A stretch of 64,000 nucleotides of DNA from Sulfurimonas sp. C5 (GTDB lineage Bacteria > Campylobacterota > Campylobacteria > Campylobacterales > Sulfurimonadaceae): NCBI RefSeq assembly GCF_029872055.1, contig NZ_JARXNQ010000005.1:71895-135894 (forward strand), read 5' to 3'. The position numbers were made by a program, and so were the translations under genes. The notes beneath the pieces were generated by a model. The model made no database searches. It was not told where the DNA came from and saw only the letters and a program-made list of their open reading frames with translations. This document shows positions 9,398-17,118 of the stretch, in pieces (within the stretch, counting starts at the first letter, position 1; each line of letters opens with the position of its first letter).

Positions 9398-10473
9398 TTT
9401 CTATCCATCGCATTAAGATCTTTGAACGCTTCAATTACACGTTCAACTAAGCCCTCTTGCCCTGCACGTAACCATTTTCTCGGATCGTAATATTTTTTGT
9501 TTGGCTTATCTTCACCTTCTGGGTTTCCGATCTGAGCTTGAAGATAATCGTTATATTTTTCAACATAACCTTTTACACCTGCCCAAGTAGCCCATTGAGT
9601 ATCTGTATCGATGTTCATTTTGATAACACCGTAAGAGATAGCTTCAGAGATCTCTTCAGGAAGTGAACCAGAACCACCATGGAAAACGAAGTTTACAGGT
9701 TTTTCGGCAGTGTTGAATTTTTCTTGAATATATTTTTGTGAATTGTCTAGAATTTTTGGAGTAAGAACAACATTCCCCGGTTTATATACACCGTGTACAT
9801 TTCCGAATGATGCTGCAATTGTAAAGTTTGGTGATACTGAACTTAATTCTTCATATGCGTAAGCTACTTCTTCAGGTTGTGTATAAAGAAGAGCGTTATC
9901 GATATTTGTGTTATCTACACCATCCTCTTCACCACCTGTTACACCAAGTTCGATCTCAATGTGCATACCAATTTTTGCCATTCTTTCTAAATATTTTTTA
10001 GAGATCGCAATATTTTCCTCTAAAGGTTCTTCAGAAAGGTCCAACATATGAGAAGAAAATAACGGTTTACCGTATGCTTCGAAATGTGCTTCACCTGCAG
10101 TAATTAATGCATCGATCCATGGAAGTAATTTTTTAGCAGCGTGATCTGTATGTAAAATAACAGCTACACCGTAAGCTTCTGCCATCATATGTACATGCAT
10201 AGCACCAGAAATCGAACCTGCAATTGCCGCTGCTTCGTTTGTATTGTCTAAAGCTTTACCTGCAAAGTAAGATCCACCACCGTTACTAAACTGAATAATT
10301 ACAGGTGAATTTGCTTTTTTTGCAGCTTCTAAAACACCGTTAATAGAATCACTATTTACAACATTTACGGCAGGTAGTGCAAAACCATTCTCTTTTGCAT
10401 GCTCGTAAACTTTTGTAACATCCTCACCAAATAATACACCAGGTTTTACAATATCTAATATGCCTTTACTCAT
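9394..10473 (-). CDS. fbaA: Class II fructose-1,6-bisphosphate aldolase
   Basis: Zinc-dependent aldolase interconverting fructose-1,6-bisphosphate with dihydroxyacetone phosphate and glyceraldehyde-3-phosphate, used in gluconeogenesis and glycolysis. 359 residues, the class IIA length. Visible motifs are the N-terminal PAVNVVNSD, ILHTDHAAK with catalytic Asp and zinc His, the acidic segment ELGVTGGEEDG, and the phosphate/zinc loop FHGGSGS followed by INIDTD-like MNIDTDTQ. GGGGAT lies six bases before the ATG. The other lower-glycolysis genes (gap, pgk, tpiA) are 32-35 kb away in a separate operon. Confidence 0.97.
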   Translation of the reverse strand: MSKGILDIVKPGVLFGEDVTKVYEHAKENGFALPAVNVVNSDSINGVLEAAKKANSPVIIQFSNGGGSYFAGKALDNTNEAAAIAGSISGAMHVHMMAEAYGVAVILHTDHAAKKLLPWIDALITAGEAHFEAYGKPLFSSHMLDLSEEPLEENIAISKKYLERMAKIGMHIEIELGVTGGEEDGVDNTNIDNALLYTQPEEVAYAYEELSSVSPNFTIAASFGNVHGVYKPGNVVLTPKILDNSQKYIQEKFNTAEKPVNFVFHGGSGSLPEEISEAISYGVIKMNIDTDTQWATWAGVKGYVEKYNDYLQAQIGNPEGEDKPNKKYYDPRKWLRAGQEGLVERVIEAFKDLNAMDRN

Positions 10474-10550
10474 AACATCCCCAAAAAAATTTTATTTTGA
10501 AATTATATAATACAGTACATTTAAAACAACTTTATGTTAATATCTTATAC

Positions 10551-11183
10551 ATGAAACAAGAGATAATAACCGACATCATTTTAGTAGACATCATAAACTT
10601 TTCTAAACTCAGCTCTACTCAACAATTTGAGATCATTACATTTTTGACAAAAAGCTATAAAAAAGTGATTGAAAAAATGTTAGCTAGTTCAAAAATGCCG
10701 CTCTCTACTCTTATTATGAGTTTTGTCTCGACGGGGGACGGTTTTTACTGTCTACTTGATCCAAAGCTTAAAGGTTATGGAACTTTTTTAGGACTAAGTT
10801 TTAATCATTTTTCCGATCAGATTGCGCATAAATACCCTTATTTTCAGGGGATAAAAGTTGCCGTACATACGGGTCCTGTTAGCAGGTTTCAAGATATTTT
10901 GGGAAACGAAAACTATATAGGTGACGGTTTAAATGACTGTTCTAGATATATAGAATTTAAAAATTTTACCATCTCTACCGTTATGATCTCTGAAGCAGCA
11001 TATAATGAACTCAAGAAGTTTTTACGTTATCACAAAGATTTTGAAAAGATTTTAATTGAAAGAGAATTCAAACGTTCAAAAGCATACAAATTTTTTGATA
11101 AACACAACAATGAGAAAAAAGGCTATTTAGTCTGGCTTCGAAAATCGGGTATAATTACCCCACCAAAAATCGATTTTTTATAA
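10551..11183 (+). CDS. Stand-alone class III nucleotidyl cyclase-like domain
   Basis: A single adenylate/guanylate cyclase-type catalytic domain (211 residues) with no attached sensor or membrane helix. Both metal-binding aspartates appear present (D13 in VDIINFS, D63 in STGDGF), as does the transition-state Asn/Arg pair (N128 and R132 in GDGLNDCSR); VHTGPV matches the family. The two base-selecting positions, by my alignment V59 and N121, are neither Lys/Asp (adenylate) nor Glu/Cys (guanylate). The substrate is therefore uncertain and the protein may be an unusual cyclase or a binding domain. I start at the ATG at 10551; a TTG 18 codons upstream lacks support. The next gene follows after 16 bases. 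Confidence 0.75.
   Translation: MKQEIITDIILVDIINFSKLSSTQQFEIITFLTKSYKKVIEKMLASSKMPLSTLIMSFVSTGDGFYCLLDPKLKGYGTFLGLSFNHFSDQIAHKYPYFQGIKVAVHTGPVSRFQDILGNENYIGDGLNDCSRYIEFKNFTISTVMISEAAYNELKKFLRYHKDFEKILIEREFKRSKAYKFFDKHNNEKKGYLVWLRKSGIITPPKIDFL
11150..11155 (+). promoter_or_regulatory. Possible internal promoter for the coiled-coil HTH gene
   Basis: A perfect TATAAT preceded by GGG lies inside the 3' end of the cyclase-like gene. It would give a leader of about 38 bases carrying AGAGGA before the ATG at 11200. Confidence 0.4.
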
Positions 11184-11199
11184 GCATTAGAGGATATTT

Positions 11200-11892
11200 A
11201 TGAGACTTACACTGGATGAATACGCAAAACATTTCAAAATGTCTAAAGAGATGATCAACTCAAAATTAAGAGCAAAAAAACTTAATTACATCATAGAAAA
11301 CGGTGTTACATATATTATAGTAACAAGAAGCTCTTTAGAACCGAATAAAAGAGAAGCTATTCACCAAGACCAAAAAGAGCAAAGAATACAGGAAAAAGAG
11401 CTAAAAACAAGCCCAGTAAGTCATCCTCCTGTAAAACCAAAGACTACCGTTTCGATGGTAATATCTTTATATCAAAAAGAAAATCAACAATTAAAAGCAA
11501 AAATTGCACAGCTTGAAGCGAAAATCGATAAGCTTATAGATGATAAAGAGCAGATGCTTCGTGATGAAATGAGCAGAGTGGAACAGGTTTATAGTAAAAA
11601 AGATGAACAACTTAAACACATTCTAGAACTTATCAACACAAAGCTCACTCTTGAAAAAGAAAATGCAACTATTCATGAGGTTGAAGCAATTGCCCAGACT
11701 CAGGAAAAAAAAGAGAGCAAAATCATAGATTTAAAAGACTATCTTAAAAATCTCGATCTTGACCCTCAACAAAGAAAAATAATTAAAAAAAGATTTCTGA
11801 ATGCATATGGCAGTGATATTAGAATCATTAAACAAAATGGAAAAATCTTTCTCAATCTTTCAAAATACGACTACTCAGACCTTTTAAACTAA
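11200..11892 (+). CDS. Coiled-coil protein with N-terminal HTH-like domain
   Basis: 230-residue cytoplasmic protein I do not recognise. Residues 1-45 (LTLDEYAKHFKMSKEMIN, then KLRAKKL, NYIIENGVTYI) resemble an excisionase/MerR-type winged helix-turn-helix with a short beta hairpin. A linker (50-85) is followed by a long charged coiled coil (about 88-165, heptads such as LKAKIAQLEAKIDKLIDD). A compact C-terminal domain (about 175-230) ends YDYSDLLN. The layout suggests a dimeric DNA-binding or structural protein. AGAGGA lies five bases before the ATG; it sits 16 bases after the cyclase-like gene, so co-transcription is likely. A strong terminator follows. Confidence 0.68.
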   Translation: MRLTLDEYAKHFKMSKEMINSKLRAKKLNYIIENGVTYIIVTRSSLEPNKREAIHQDQKEQRIQEKELKTSPVSHPPVKPKTTVSMVISLYQKENQQLKAKIAQLEAKIDKLIDDKEQMLRDEMSRVEQVYSKKDEQLKHILELINTKLTLEKENATIHEVEAIAQTQEKKESKIIDLKDYLKNLDLDPQQRKIIKKRFLNAYGSDIRIIKQNGKIFLNLSKYDYSDLLN

Positions 11893-11907
11893 GAACGTTT
11901 TCCTTTT

Positions 11908-11943
11908 AGCCTCTGAAGCCAAAGTGCTTTAGAGGCTTTTTTT
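11908..11943 (+). terminator. Strong intrinsic terminator
   Basis: AGCCTCTGAAGC (11908-11919) pairs along its whole length with GCTTTAGAGGCT (11926-11937), one pair being G-U, around a six-base loop, and a run of T follows. It closes the cyclase/coiled-coil transcription unit. Confidence 0.92.
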
Positions 11944-11953
11944 ATACAATTAT

Positions 11954-11971
11954 TATACGGTTTTCCGTATA
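11954..11971. repeat. Operator-like palindrome TATACGG-TTTT-CCGTATA
   Basis: TATACGG (11954-11960) and CCGTATA (11965-11971) are perfect inverted arms around TTTT. The same CCGTATA occurs at 12091-12097 overlapping the -10 box of the HTH gene, which suggests a regulator half-site. Confidence 0.55.
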
Positions 11972-12090
11972 TAACATAATTTTTTTAATATATATTATTT
12001 AATTAATATCACATTTAACACAATTAATAAAATATTAAATACATTAATTAGTATATATATATAAATTAAATGTATATTTAAGTATTTAAT

Positions 12091-12099
12091 CCGTATAAT
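12091..12099 (+). promoter_or_regulatory. HTH-gene promoter overlapping a CCGTATA half-site
   Basis: TATAAT (12094-12099) ends seven bases before the ATG at 12107 and is fused to CCG, forming CCGTATAAT. A protein binding CCGTATA would block this promoter. No ribosome-binding site is visible, so the message should be leaderless. Confidence 0.55.
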
Positions 12100-12106
12100 C
12101 TTTCCC

Positions 12107-12349
12107 ATGCAAATTGATGACTTGTTTAACATACTTCATAACTCGGTAGAATCACAACAAAACGGGCGCAAAATCTCTTTAAAAGATATGGCCAAATCTT
12201 TAGGGGTATCTATGCGCACATACCAAGACTGGAAACTTGGACGTGCAAAGCCTCAAGCTGCTGCTACTGTTATTAAAATGCTGGGTATGTTGGATGACGA
12301 TGAGATTATTCGCGCTGTAAGAAAAATCAACAAATTAAAGGATGCTTAA
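12107..12349 (+). CDS. Small Cro/CI-type helix-turn-helix protein
   Basis: 80 residues consisting almost entirely of an HTH_3-like DNA-binding domain: ISLKDMAKSLGVSMRTYQDWKLGRAKP places the recognition helix around SMRTYQDWK (about 35-44). A short C-terminal helix (DDDEIIRAVRKINKL) may dimerise. It overlaps the next gene by one base (TAATG) and is probably translationally coupled to it. The promoter overlaps a CCGTATA half-site, so autoregulation is a reasonable guess. It looks like a phage- or toxin-antitoxin-type regulator, but no phage genes or recognisable toxin lie nearby. Confidence 0.8.
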   Translation: MQIDDLFNILHNSVESQQNGRKISLKDMAKSLGVSMRTYQDWKLGRAKPQAAATVIKMLGMLDDDEIIRAVRKINKLKDA

Positions 12350-12543
12350 TGGGAGCATTAACAAAAAAAGAGAGAGAAGCCTTAGAAGATGTTTTTATGT
12401 CTATTCACTCTAAAAATAGATATGATCAATTTCTTGTTTTCATTCAGGACTTAAAATCGAAAATGTACAAAAACATTAGAATAAGTGCCTTAAAGGTGAA
12501 AAAAAGCGCGTTTACACTTTATATAAAAGTTATAAGAAAATAA
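12349..12543 (+). CDS. Tiny basic protein coupled to the HTH gene
   Basis: 64 residues, not recognised. The first two thirds look helical and charged (LTKKEREALEDVFMSI, then NRYDQFLVFIQDLKSKM); the C terminus is strongly basic with beta-strand character (NIRISALKVKKSAFTLYIKVIRK). It starts on the stop codon of the HTH gene (TAATG) and has no ribosome-binding site of its own, so it is probably made by re-initiation. It could be a partner of the HTH protein. A toxin role is possible from size and position but is not supported by any motif. Confidence 0.6.
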   Translation: MGALTKKEREALEDVFMSIHSKNRYDQFLVFIQDLKSKMYKNIRISALKVKKSAFTLYIKVIRK

Positions 12544-12551
12544 AATAAATA

Positions 12552-12586
12552 GTTTCAAATTTTACTAAAAAAGAACCTTTTGAAAC
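12552..12586. repeat. Inverted repeat GTTTCAAA / TTTGAAAC
   Basis: Perfect 8-base arms (12552-12559 and 12579-12586) are separated by 19 bases, between the small basic-protein gene and hup. A run of A follows and there is no T tract, so it is not a standard terminator on the plus strand. Confidence 0.4.
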
Positions 12587-12678
12587 AAAAAATGTAGTTT
12601 TTTTCCTAAAAAACGGAGAATAGAAGAAAATTTTAAGGAAATAAACTATAAAGTACATTTAGCTGAATTATTTTGTGT

Positions 12679-12699
12679 ATCCCCCTTAACTAGAGGGAT
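12679..12699 (+). promoter_or_regulatory. GC-rich hairpin in the hup leader region
   Basis: ATCCC (12679-12683) pairs with GGGAT (12695-12699), with further partial pairing inside, about 40 bases before the hup ATG. It stands out as GC-rich in an A/T-rich leader and could be a protein site or mRNA structure. Confidence 0.35.
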
Positions 12700-12739
12700 T
12701 AACAGAGATTCGGAAAAATTTTAAACCAAGGGTAAATTT

Positions 12740-13024
12740 ATGAATAAGGCACAATTTGTTGAATTAGTACAAGAGTGTGGTAACTACAAAACTAAAGTAG
12801 AAGCAGAAGCAGCTATTAAAGCTTTCACTGAAGCTGTAACAGAAGCTTTAGTAAAAAAAGAAGACGTTTCTCTAGTAGGTTTCGGTAGTTTTTCTGCTGC
12901 TTTACAAAAAGGAAAAAGCGGTACAGTTCCAGGTACTAGCAAATCTTATACTACTCAAGATAAAATGGTTCCTAAATTTAAAGCTGGTAAAGGTCTTAAA
13001 GACCGCGTTGCAGCTGGTAAATAA
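12740..13024 (+). CDS. hup: HU-family nucleoid DNA-binding protein
   Basis: 94-residue histone-like protein that bends and compacts DNA. It has the HU helical base (MNKAQFVELVQE through the AF--AVTEAL helix), the VSLVGFGSF signature, and a beta arm with KSGTVPGTSKSYTTQDKMVPKFKAGK replacing the usual RNP-tip region, which is commonly divergent in Campylobacterota. A purine-rich AAGGG lies eight bases before the ATG. It is a single-gene unit with its own hairpin terminator. It sits just beyond the A/T island. Confidence 0.95.
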   Translation: MNKAQFVELVQECGNYKTKVEAEAAIKAFTEAVTEALVKKEDVSLVGFGSFSAALQKGKSGTVPGTSKSYTTQDKMVPKFKAGKGLKDRVAAGK

Positions 13025-13032
13025 TCTCGCAT

Positions 13033-13057
13033 ATACTGCCTTTACGGCGGTATATTT
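13033..13057 (+). terminator. hup terminator
   Basis: ATACTGCC pairs with GGCGGTAT (one G-U) around TTTAC, followed by ATTTT, eight bases after the hup stop. The T tract is short. Confidence 0.65.
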
Positions 13058-13065
13058 TAAAATAT

Positions 13066-14550
13066 ATGAACTTTAATCTTTTCTCGTTATTTAAAAAAAA
13101 CTCTTCAGAACTTTATGTTCCCGATTCTATCTTAGTTAAACGTGTTAAATCTCTTGCTCATAACAGTGATCTAAAGGTTTTTTCCAATATAGACATTTAT
13201 CTGCATAGACAGAGCTATAATATTGAACTTTTACTTTACGACTATAAACGTGGACTATATATATTTGAGATAAAAAAATGGTCTTTCGATGATCTTAAAA
13301 ATGCAACAATCCAAAAAGCACAAAACCAAGAGCATTCTAACAACACATTAGCATTTGATAAAACACAAGAGATTATAAAAAGAAAATTTAATGAGATCAC
13401 CCATACAGACGGACCTAAAATATATAACTATCTTTTAATGGAAAATCTAAGTGCTGAAGAGTATGAGCATTTAGATGATTCATTTAAAGAGTTGTTGCCT
13501 GAAGAAAAGATTATATTTAGTGACTCTCAAACATCAGACATATTCAAAAAAATTGAAAGTGAAGCTCAGGTAACGCAAAAAGATAATACTTATGAGCTAG
13601 AAACTCTTTTAACTCAATATACAAAAATTCAAGATGATGGCACTTTTACACTCTGTAGTGATCAAGAAAAAACCTTTTTAGATACTAAGCTAGATGAAAC
13701 AACAAATCTTGCTACAAACTTTCATGACGGAAAAACATCGTTACTAATTTTAAAGGCTATCATAGAACTTTTTGAAGAAAACGCGAAAAAAGTTATTATT
13801 CTTAAACCCACGATTCTTGCTAGAGATATTGCCTACAAAAAACTTTTAGAGATAATAGAACACGGCATCATAGAATTTGATATGAATGCAATTGAATTTT
13901 TGACACCTTTAGAGCTTATAAATAAACATTTACAAAAGTTAAAAAAGCCCGTAGTACATGAAATAGCTGCTTTAGACCTTAAACTGATGAACAAATCATT
14001 TAACGCTGCAGATCTCATTATATGTGATGATGCCAACTTGTTAAATAAATCTTTTATTGAATATATAAAAAATATTCAAAAAAATAAAAAATTATTGTTT
14101 ATCAATCTTACAGATGAAGAACACTGTTTACTAAACTCTCAAAACTGTAAAATTCATTTTATTGAGACATACCCTTTAGCAAAAACAATGCATTTACTTC
14201 AAAAACTTTTACTTAACTATGAAGCACAAGACATTATGGTTGTTTCAAATGAAGAAAATAAAGAAAAACTCAAAGAAGACCTTGAATTTTTTCTCCATGA
14301 AAATACTACCGATATAGAATCTTCAAAAACACTTTTAGAACATAATCTAGAAGATGTAAAATTAGCAACTTACAACGATATTTTCGAACTTTCTGCTAAA
14401 TATGTTATCCTACTAGATTTATGTGATTATAATGAAAAACAGATAGAATACGCACTCAATTTAGCAACACTTGGTGCATATATTCTCTATGATCAGACAT
14501 GTGATACTATAGATAAGTTAAAGGAAAAATATGAAAGTAACAAAGAGTGA
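13066..14550 (+). CDS. NERD-like nuclease domain fused to a degenerate helicase-like ATPase core
   Basis: 494-residue protein without a clear named family. Residues about 25-110 look like a nuclease-related (NERD) restriction-fold domain: IE at 53-54, then FEIKK with E68 and K70 fitting the D/E-X-K core. The second half looks like a worn superfamily 1 helicase/ATPase: [10 protein letters not shown] (Walker A lysine K223 but a broken glycine loop) and LIICDDAN (Walker B, D321-D322). The later helicase motifs are not obvious. It may be an inactive or non-helicase descendant of a NERD helicase. It overlaps msrB by 20 bases and heads a four-gene unit. Confidence 0.6.
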   Translation: MNFNLFSLFKKNSSELYVPDSILVKRVKSLAHNSDLKVFSNIDIYLHRQSYNIELLLYDYKRGLYIFEIKKWSFDDLKNATIQKAQNQEHSNNTLAFDKTQEIIKRKFNEITHTDGPKIYNYLLMENLSAEEYEHLDDSFKELLPEEKIIFSDSQTSDIFKKIESEAQVTQKDNTYELETLLTQYTKIQDDGTFTLCSDQEKTFLDTKLDETTNLATNFHDGKTSLLILKAIIELFEENAKKVIILKPTILARDIAYKKLLEIIEHGIIEFDMNAIEFLTPLELINKHLQKLKKPVVHEIAALDLKLMNKSFNAADLIICDDANLLNKSFIEYIKNIQKNKKLLFINLTDEEHCLLNSQNCKIHFIETYPLAKTMHLLQKLLLNYEAQDIMVVSNEENKEKLKEDLEFFLHENTTDIESSKTLLEHNLEDVKLATYNDIFELSAKYVILLDLCDYNEKQIEYALNLATLGAYILYDQTCDTIDKLKEKYESNKE

Positions 14551-14920
14551 ACAGGAATGGAAACTACAGTTAAGTCCTGAAGAATTTTATGTATGTAGAC
14601 AACACGGAACTGAAGCACCTTTTTCAGGTAAGTATTACGACTGTAAAGATGAAGGTGTATATAAATGTGTGTGTTGCAATGCACCTCTTTTTGAATCTTC
14701 TACGAAATTTGATTCCGGAACTGGCTGGCCAAGCTACTTTGAACCCATAGAGAATGCCGTAACTGAATACAAAGATATGAGTCACGGGATGATACGTATA
14801 GAAGTGAGATGTGCTTCATGCGACGCACATTTAGGTCATGTATTCCCTGATGGACCTGAACCTACAGGTATGAGATATTGTATTAATTCGGTATGTTTAA
14901 CTTTAGAAGAAGAGGAGTAA
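14531..14920 (+). CDS. msrB: Peptide-methionine (R)-S-oxide reductase
   Basis: Repairs oxidised methionine (R-sulfoxide) in proteins. 129 residues cover the whole MsrB fold: GTEAPFSG, zinc site CVCC and CASC (two CxxC pairs), [30 protein letters not shown] and catalytic Cys in MRYCINS. The position that often carries the resolving cysteine (SGCGWPS in many homologues) is Thr here, so recycling must use another cysteine or a reductant directly. No signal peptide, so it acts in the cytoplasm. AAGGAAAA precedes the ATG; it overlaps the upstream gene and ends two bases before the cyclophilin gene. Confidence 0.96.
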   Translation: MKVTKSEQEWKLQLSPEEFYVCRQHGTEAPFSGKYYDCKDEGVYKCVCCNAPLFESSTKFDSGTGWPSYFEPIENAVTEYKDMSHGMIRIEVRCASCDAHLGHVFPDGPEPTGMRYCINSVCLTLEEEE

Positions 14921-14922
14921 AC

Positions 14923-15465
14923 ATGAAAAAGTTTTTTGCTACAGTTTTATTTGTATTATCAATAACTACCTTAGCTGCAGAAAATCCGCATGTAATTTTA
15001 GAGACAAATCAGGGAGATATTGAACTTGAACTTTTTCCTGATGTGGCACCTTTAGCTGTAGAGAACTTTACTACCCATATAAAAAACGGTTACTATAATA
15101 ATCTCACTTTTCATAGAATTATCAAGGATTTTATGATCCAAGGCGGTGATCCTACTGGTACGGGACGTGGTGGAGAATCTATTTGGGGAAAAGAGTTCAA
15201 AAATGAATATAAACCAAATGTAATTTTTGATAAACCTGGTATTTTAGCAATGGCAAATGCAGGTCCAAATACAAACGGTTCTCAATTTTTTATTACAGTT
15301 GTTCCTACTCCATGGCTGAACGGCGGTTATACGATTTTTGGAAAAGTTGCTAATGAAGACTCAATGAAAGTAGTACTTAAAATGAGTCATGTTAAAACAA
15401 GCGGTAGATATGGGGGAGATAAACCATATGAACCTCAAGTCATTAAAAAAGCATATATTAAATAA
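14923..15465 (+). CDS. Exported cyclophilin-type peptidyl-prolyl isomerase
   Basis: Periplasmic proline isomerase of 180 residues. Residues 1-19 form a signal peptide ([19 protein letters not shown]). The cyclophilin domain shows [35 protein letters not shown], and the active-site pattern [10 protein letters not shown] then [12 protein letters not shown]. The start is the ATG at 14923, preceded by GAGGAG five bases upstream; an in-frame start ten codons earlier would overlap msrB and hide the signal peptide. It lies two bases after msrB and nine before the phosphate transporter. Confidence 0.95.
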   Translation: MKKFFATVLFVLSITTLAAENPHVILETNQGDIELELFPDVAPLAVENFTTHIKNGYYNNLTFHRIIKDFMIQGGDPTGTGRGGESIWGKEFKNEYKPNVIFDKPGILAMANAGPNTNGSQFFITVVPTPWLNGGYTIFGKVANEDSMKVVLKMSHVKTSGRYGGDKPYEPQVIKKAYIK

Positions 15466-15474
15466 AGGGACTCA

Positions 15475-17118
15475 ATGGATATAGAGACACTTAATAAACT
15501 GGAGAAAAAAGCACTTAAAAAAAGTGGTATGGATTTTACGCGTTTAGGTGTTGCCCTCTTTTTTGCAGTAGCTGTACTTACTTTTAGTTTTGTTTCCAAT
15601 GGTGGTATTCCAAATAACATGTTTCTAGCCATTGCAGCACTTATCGGAGCTTATATGGCTATGAACATCGGTGCGAATGATGTTGCAAACAATGTAGGCC
15701 CTGCTGTTGGTTCTCGTGCTATGACAATGACTATGGCAATCATCATCGCAGCTATTTTTGAAGCAAGTGGTGCACTTATTGCCGGCGGTGATGTTGTAAA
15801 GACTATTAAAAAAGGGATTATTGACATCTCTGCTTTTGGCGGTGATGCCGATCCATTCATCTGGGCTATGATGGCTGCACTCCTTGCAGCTGCTTTATGG
15901 CTAAACCTTGCTACAGCTCTAAGAGCTCCTGTTTCGACAACTCACTCTATTGTAGGTGGTGTTATGGGTGCAGGTATCGCAGCTGCAGGGTTTAGTATCG
16001 TATCATGGTCAACTATGGGAAAAATTGCAGCTTCGTGGGTTATTTCACCCGTACTAGGCGGAATAATTGCTGCAGGTTTTTTATTTGCGATCAAAAAAAC
16101 GATTATCTTTAAGTCGGATCAAATTAGTGCAGCAAAAAAATATGTCCCTATCTATGTCGCAATCATGTCTTGGGCTTTTGTTACATACTTGACATTAAAA
16201 GGTTTAAAAAAAATCTGGCCTAAAGTAGTAGAAACACTGAATGCTTTACCTTTAATTTCTCTTCCTGCTACTGACAAACCTAGTTTCACAACGGCTTTAA
16301 TTTTTGGAGCTATTGCCGCAGTTATTGTATATTTTATAGTTTCCAGAAGAATCAAGAAAAAAAATCTTCAAAACTCTAAAGATGCAGTAAATACCCTTTT
16401 TACTATTCCCCTAATCTTCTCTGCAGCTCTTCTTAGTTTTGCTCATGGTGCAAATGACGTTGCAAATGCAGTAGGTCCTTTAGCTGCAATCAGTGATGCC
16501 GTTGTAAGCGGTGGAGTTTCATCAAAAGCCCCTATTCCGCTATGGGTTATGGCAGTGGGTGCATTAGGTATCGCTATCGGTCTTATGTTATACGGTCCAA
16601 AACTTATTAAAACTGTAGGTGCGGAGATCACGGAACTCAATCAGGTAAGAGCCTTTTCAATTGCTATGGCTGCTGCTATTACCGTCATTATAGCTTCACA
16701 GTTAGGTTTACCTGTTAGCTCAACACATATTGCAATTGGTGGAGTTTTCGGCGTAGGTTTTTTAAGAGAATACCTTCATATAACTTCAAAAGACAAACAT
16801 ATTGTTGCGGAAGACCGTGAACTACTTGAAGATGAAAAAGCAACACTTAATGCTTACAATGCAGAATTAGATAAGCTTGAGAATAAAGAGGAAAAGTCTA
16901 CAGGTGACTATGAACGTATAGTAGATCTTTATAAGCTTATCGCGAAAGAAGAAGAGCATTTAAAATCTACAAAAAGACATATGAAAAGAATTGAAAAAGT
17001 ACAATATGTAAAACGTGATACAGTGAAAAAAATCATTGCAGCTTGGGTAATTACAGTGCCTGCTGCTGCAATAGTTGCTGCTGTATTATTTTATGCAATT
17101 AAAGGTATTATGATTTAA
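15475..17118 (+). CDS. pit: PiT-family inorganic phosphate transporter
   Basis: Cation-coupled low-affinity phosphate (possibly metal-phosphate) permease of the inner membrane. 547 residues with about 10-12 membrane helices. The inverted-repeat signatures GANDVANNVGPAVGS (near residue 66) and GANDVANAVGPLAA (near 325) are both intact, as are the APVSTTHS and LPVSSTHI re-entrant motifs. A charged cytoplasmic loop/coil (about 440-515) precedes the last helix. AAAGGGA precedes the ATG. The last five codons and stop form half of a perfect palindrome shared with the convergent gene, giving the C terminus KGIMI. Confidence 0.95.
   Translation: MDIETLNKLEKKALKKSGMDFTRLGVALFFAVAVLTFSFVSNGGIPNNMFLAIAALIGAYMAMNIGANDVANNVGPAVGSRAMTMTMAIIIAAIFEASGALIAGGDVVKTIKKGIIDISAFGGDADPFIWAMMAALLAAALWLNLATALRAPVSTTHSIVGGVMGAGIAAAGFSIVSWSTMGKIAASWVISPVLGGIIAAGFLFAIKKTIIFKSDQISAAKKYVPIYVAIMSWAFVTYLTLKGLKKIWPKVVETLNALPLISLPATDKPSFTTALIFGAIAAVIVYFIVSRRIKKKNLQNSKDAVNTLFTIPLIFSAALLSFAHGANDVANAVGPLAAISDAVVSGGVSSKAPIPLWVMAVGALGIAIGLMLYGPKLIKTVGAEITELNQVRAFSIAMAAAITVIIASQLGLPVSSTHIAIGGVFGVGFLREYLHITSKDKHIVAEDRELLEDEKATLNAYNAELDKLENKEEKSTGDYERIVDLYKLIAKEEEHLKSTKRHMKRIEKVQYVKRDTVKKIIAAWVITVPAAAIVAAVLFYAIKGIMI

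Larger units (their letters stand above)
11944..12106. other. A/T island between two transcription units
   Basis: This stretch is almost entirely A and T, with repeated ATTAAT/TATTAA words and a run of alternating TA near 12050. The only GC-containing motif of note is CCGTATA, present as a palindrome near the left end and again at the promoter on the right end. No coding frame of note was seen. It is the most skewed sequence in the window and probably bends or melts easily, a natural target for HU-like proteins. I found no recognisable DnaA boxes. Confidence 0.7.

Noticed and set aside
11944-12106. A/T island considered as a replication origin
   Set aside because: No DnaA-box-like repeats and no dnaA or other origin-linked genes nearby.
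12107-12543. HTH/mini-gene pair considered as a prophage remnant
   Set aside because: No integrase, structural or lysis genes, no attachment-site repeats; the nearest tyrosine recombinase (33.7 kb) is a Xer protein inside a housekeeping operon.
12552-12586. Inverted repeat considered as a dif/Xer site
   Set aside because: The arms are 8 bases with a 19-base spacer, whereas Xer sites have two 11-base arms around 6-8 bases; it is also far from the recombinase gene.
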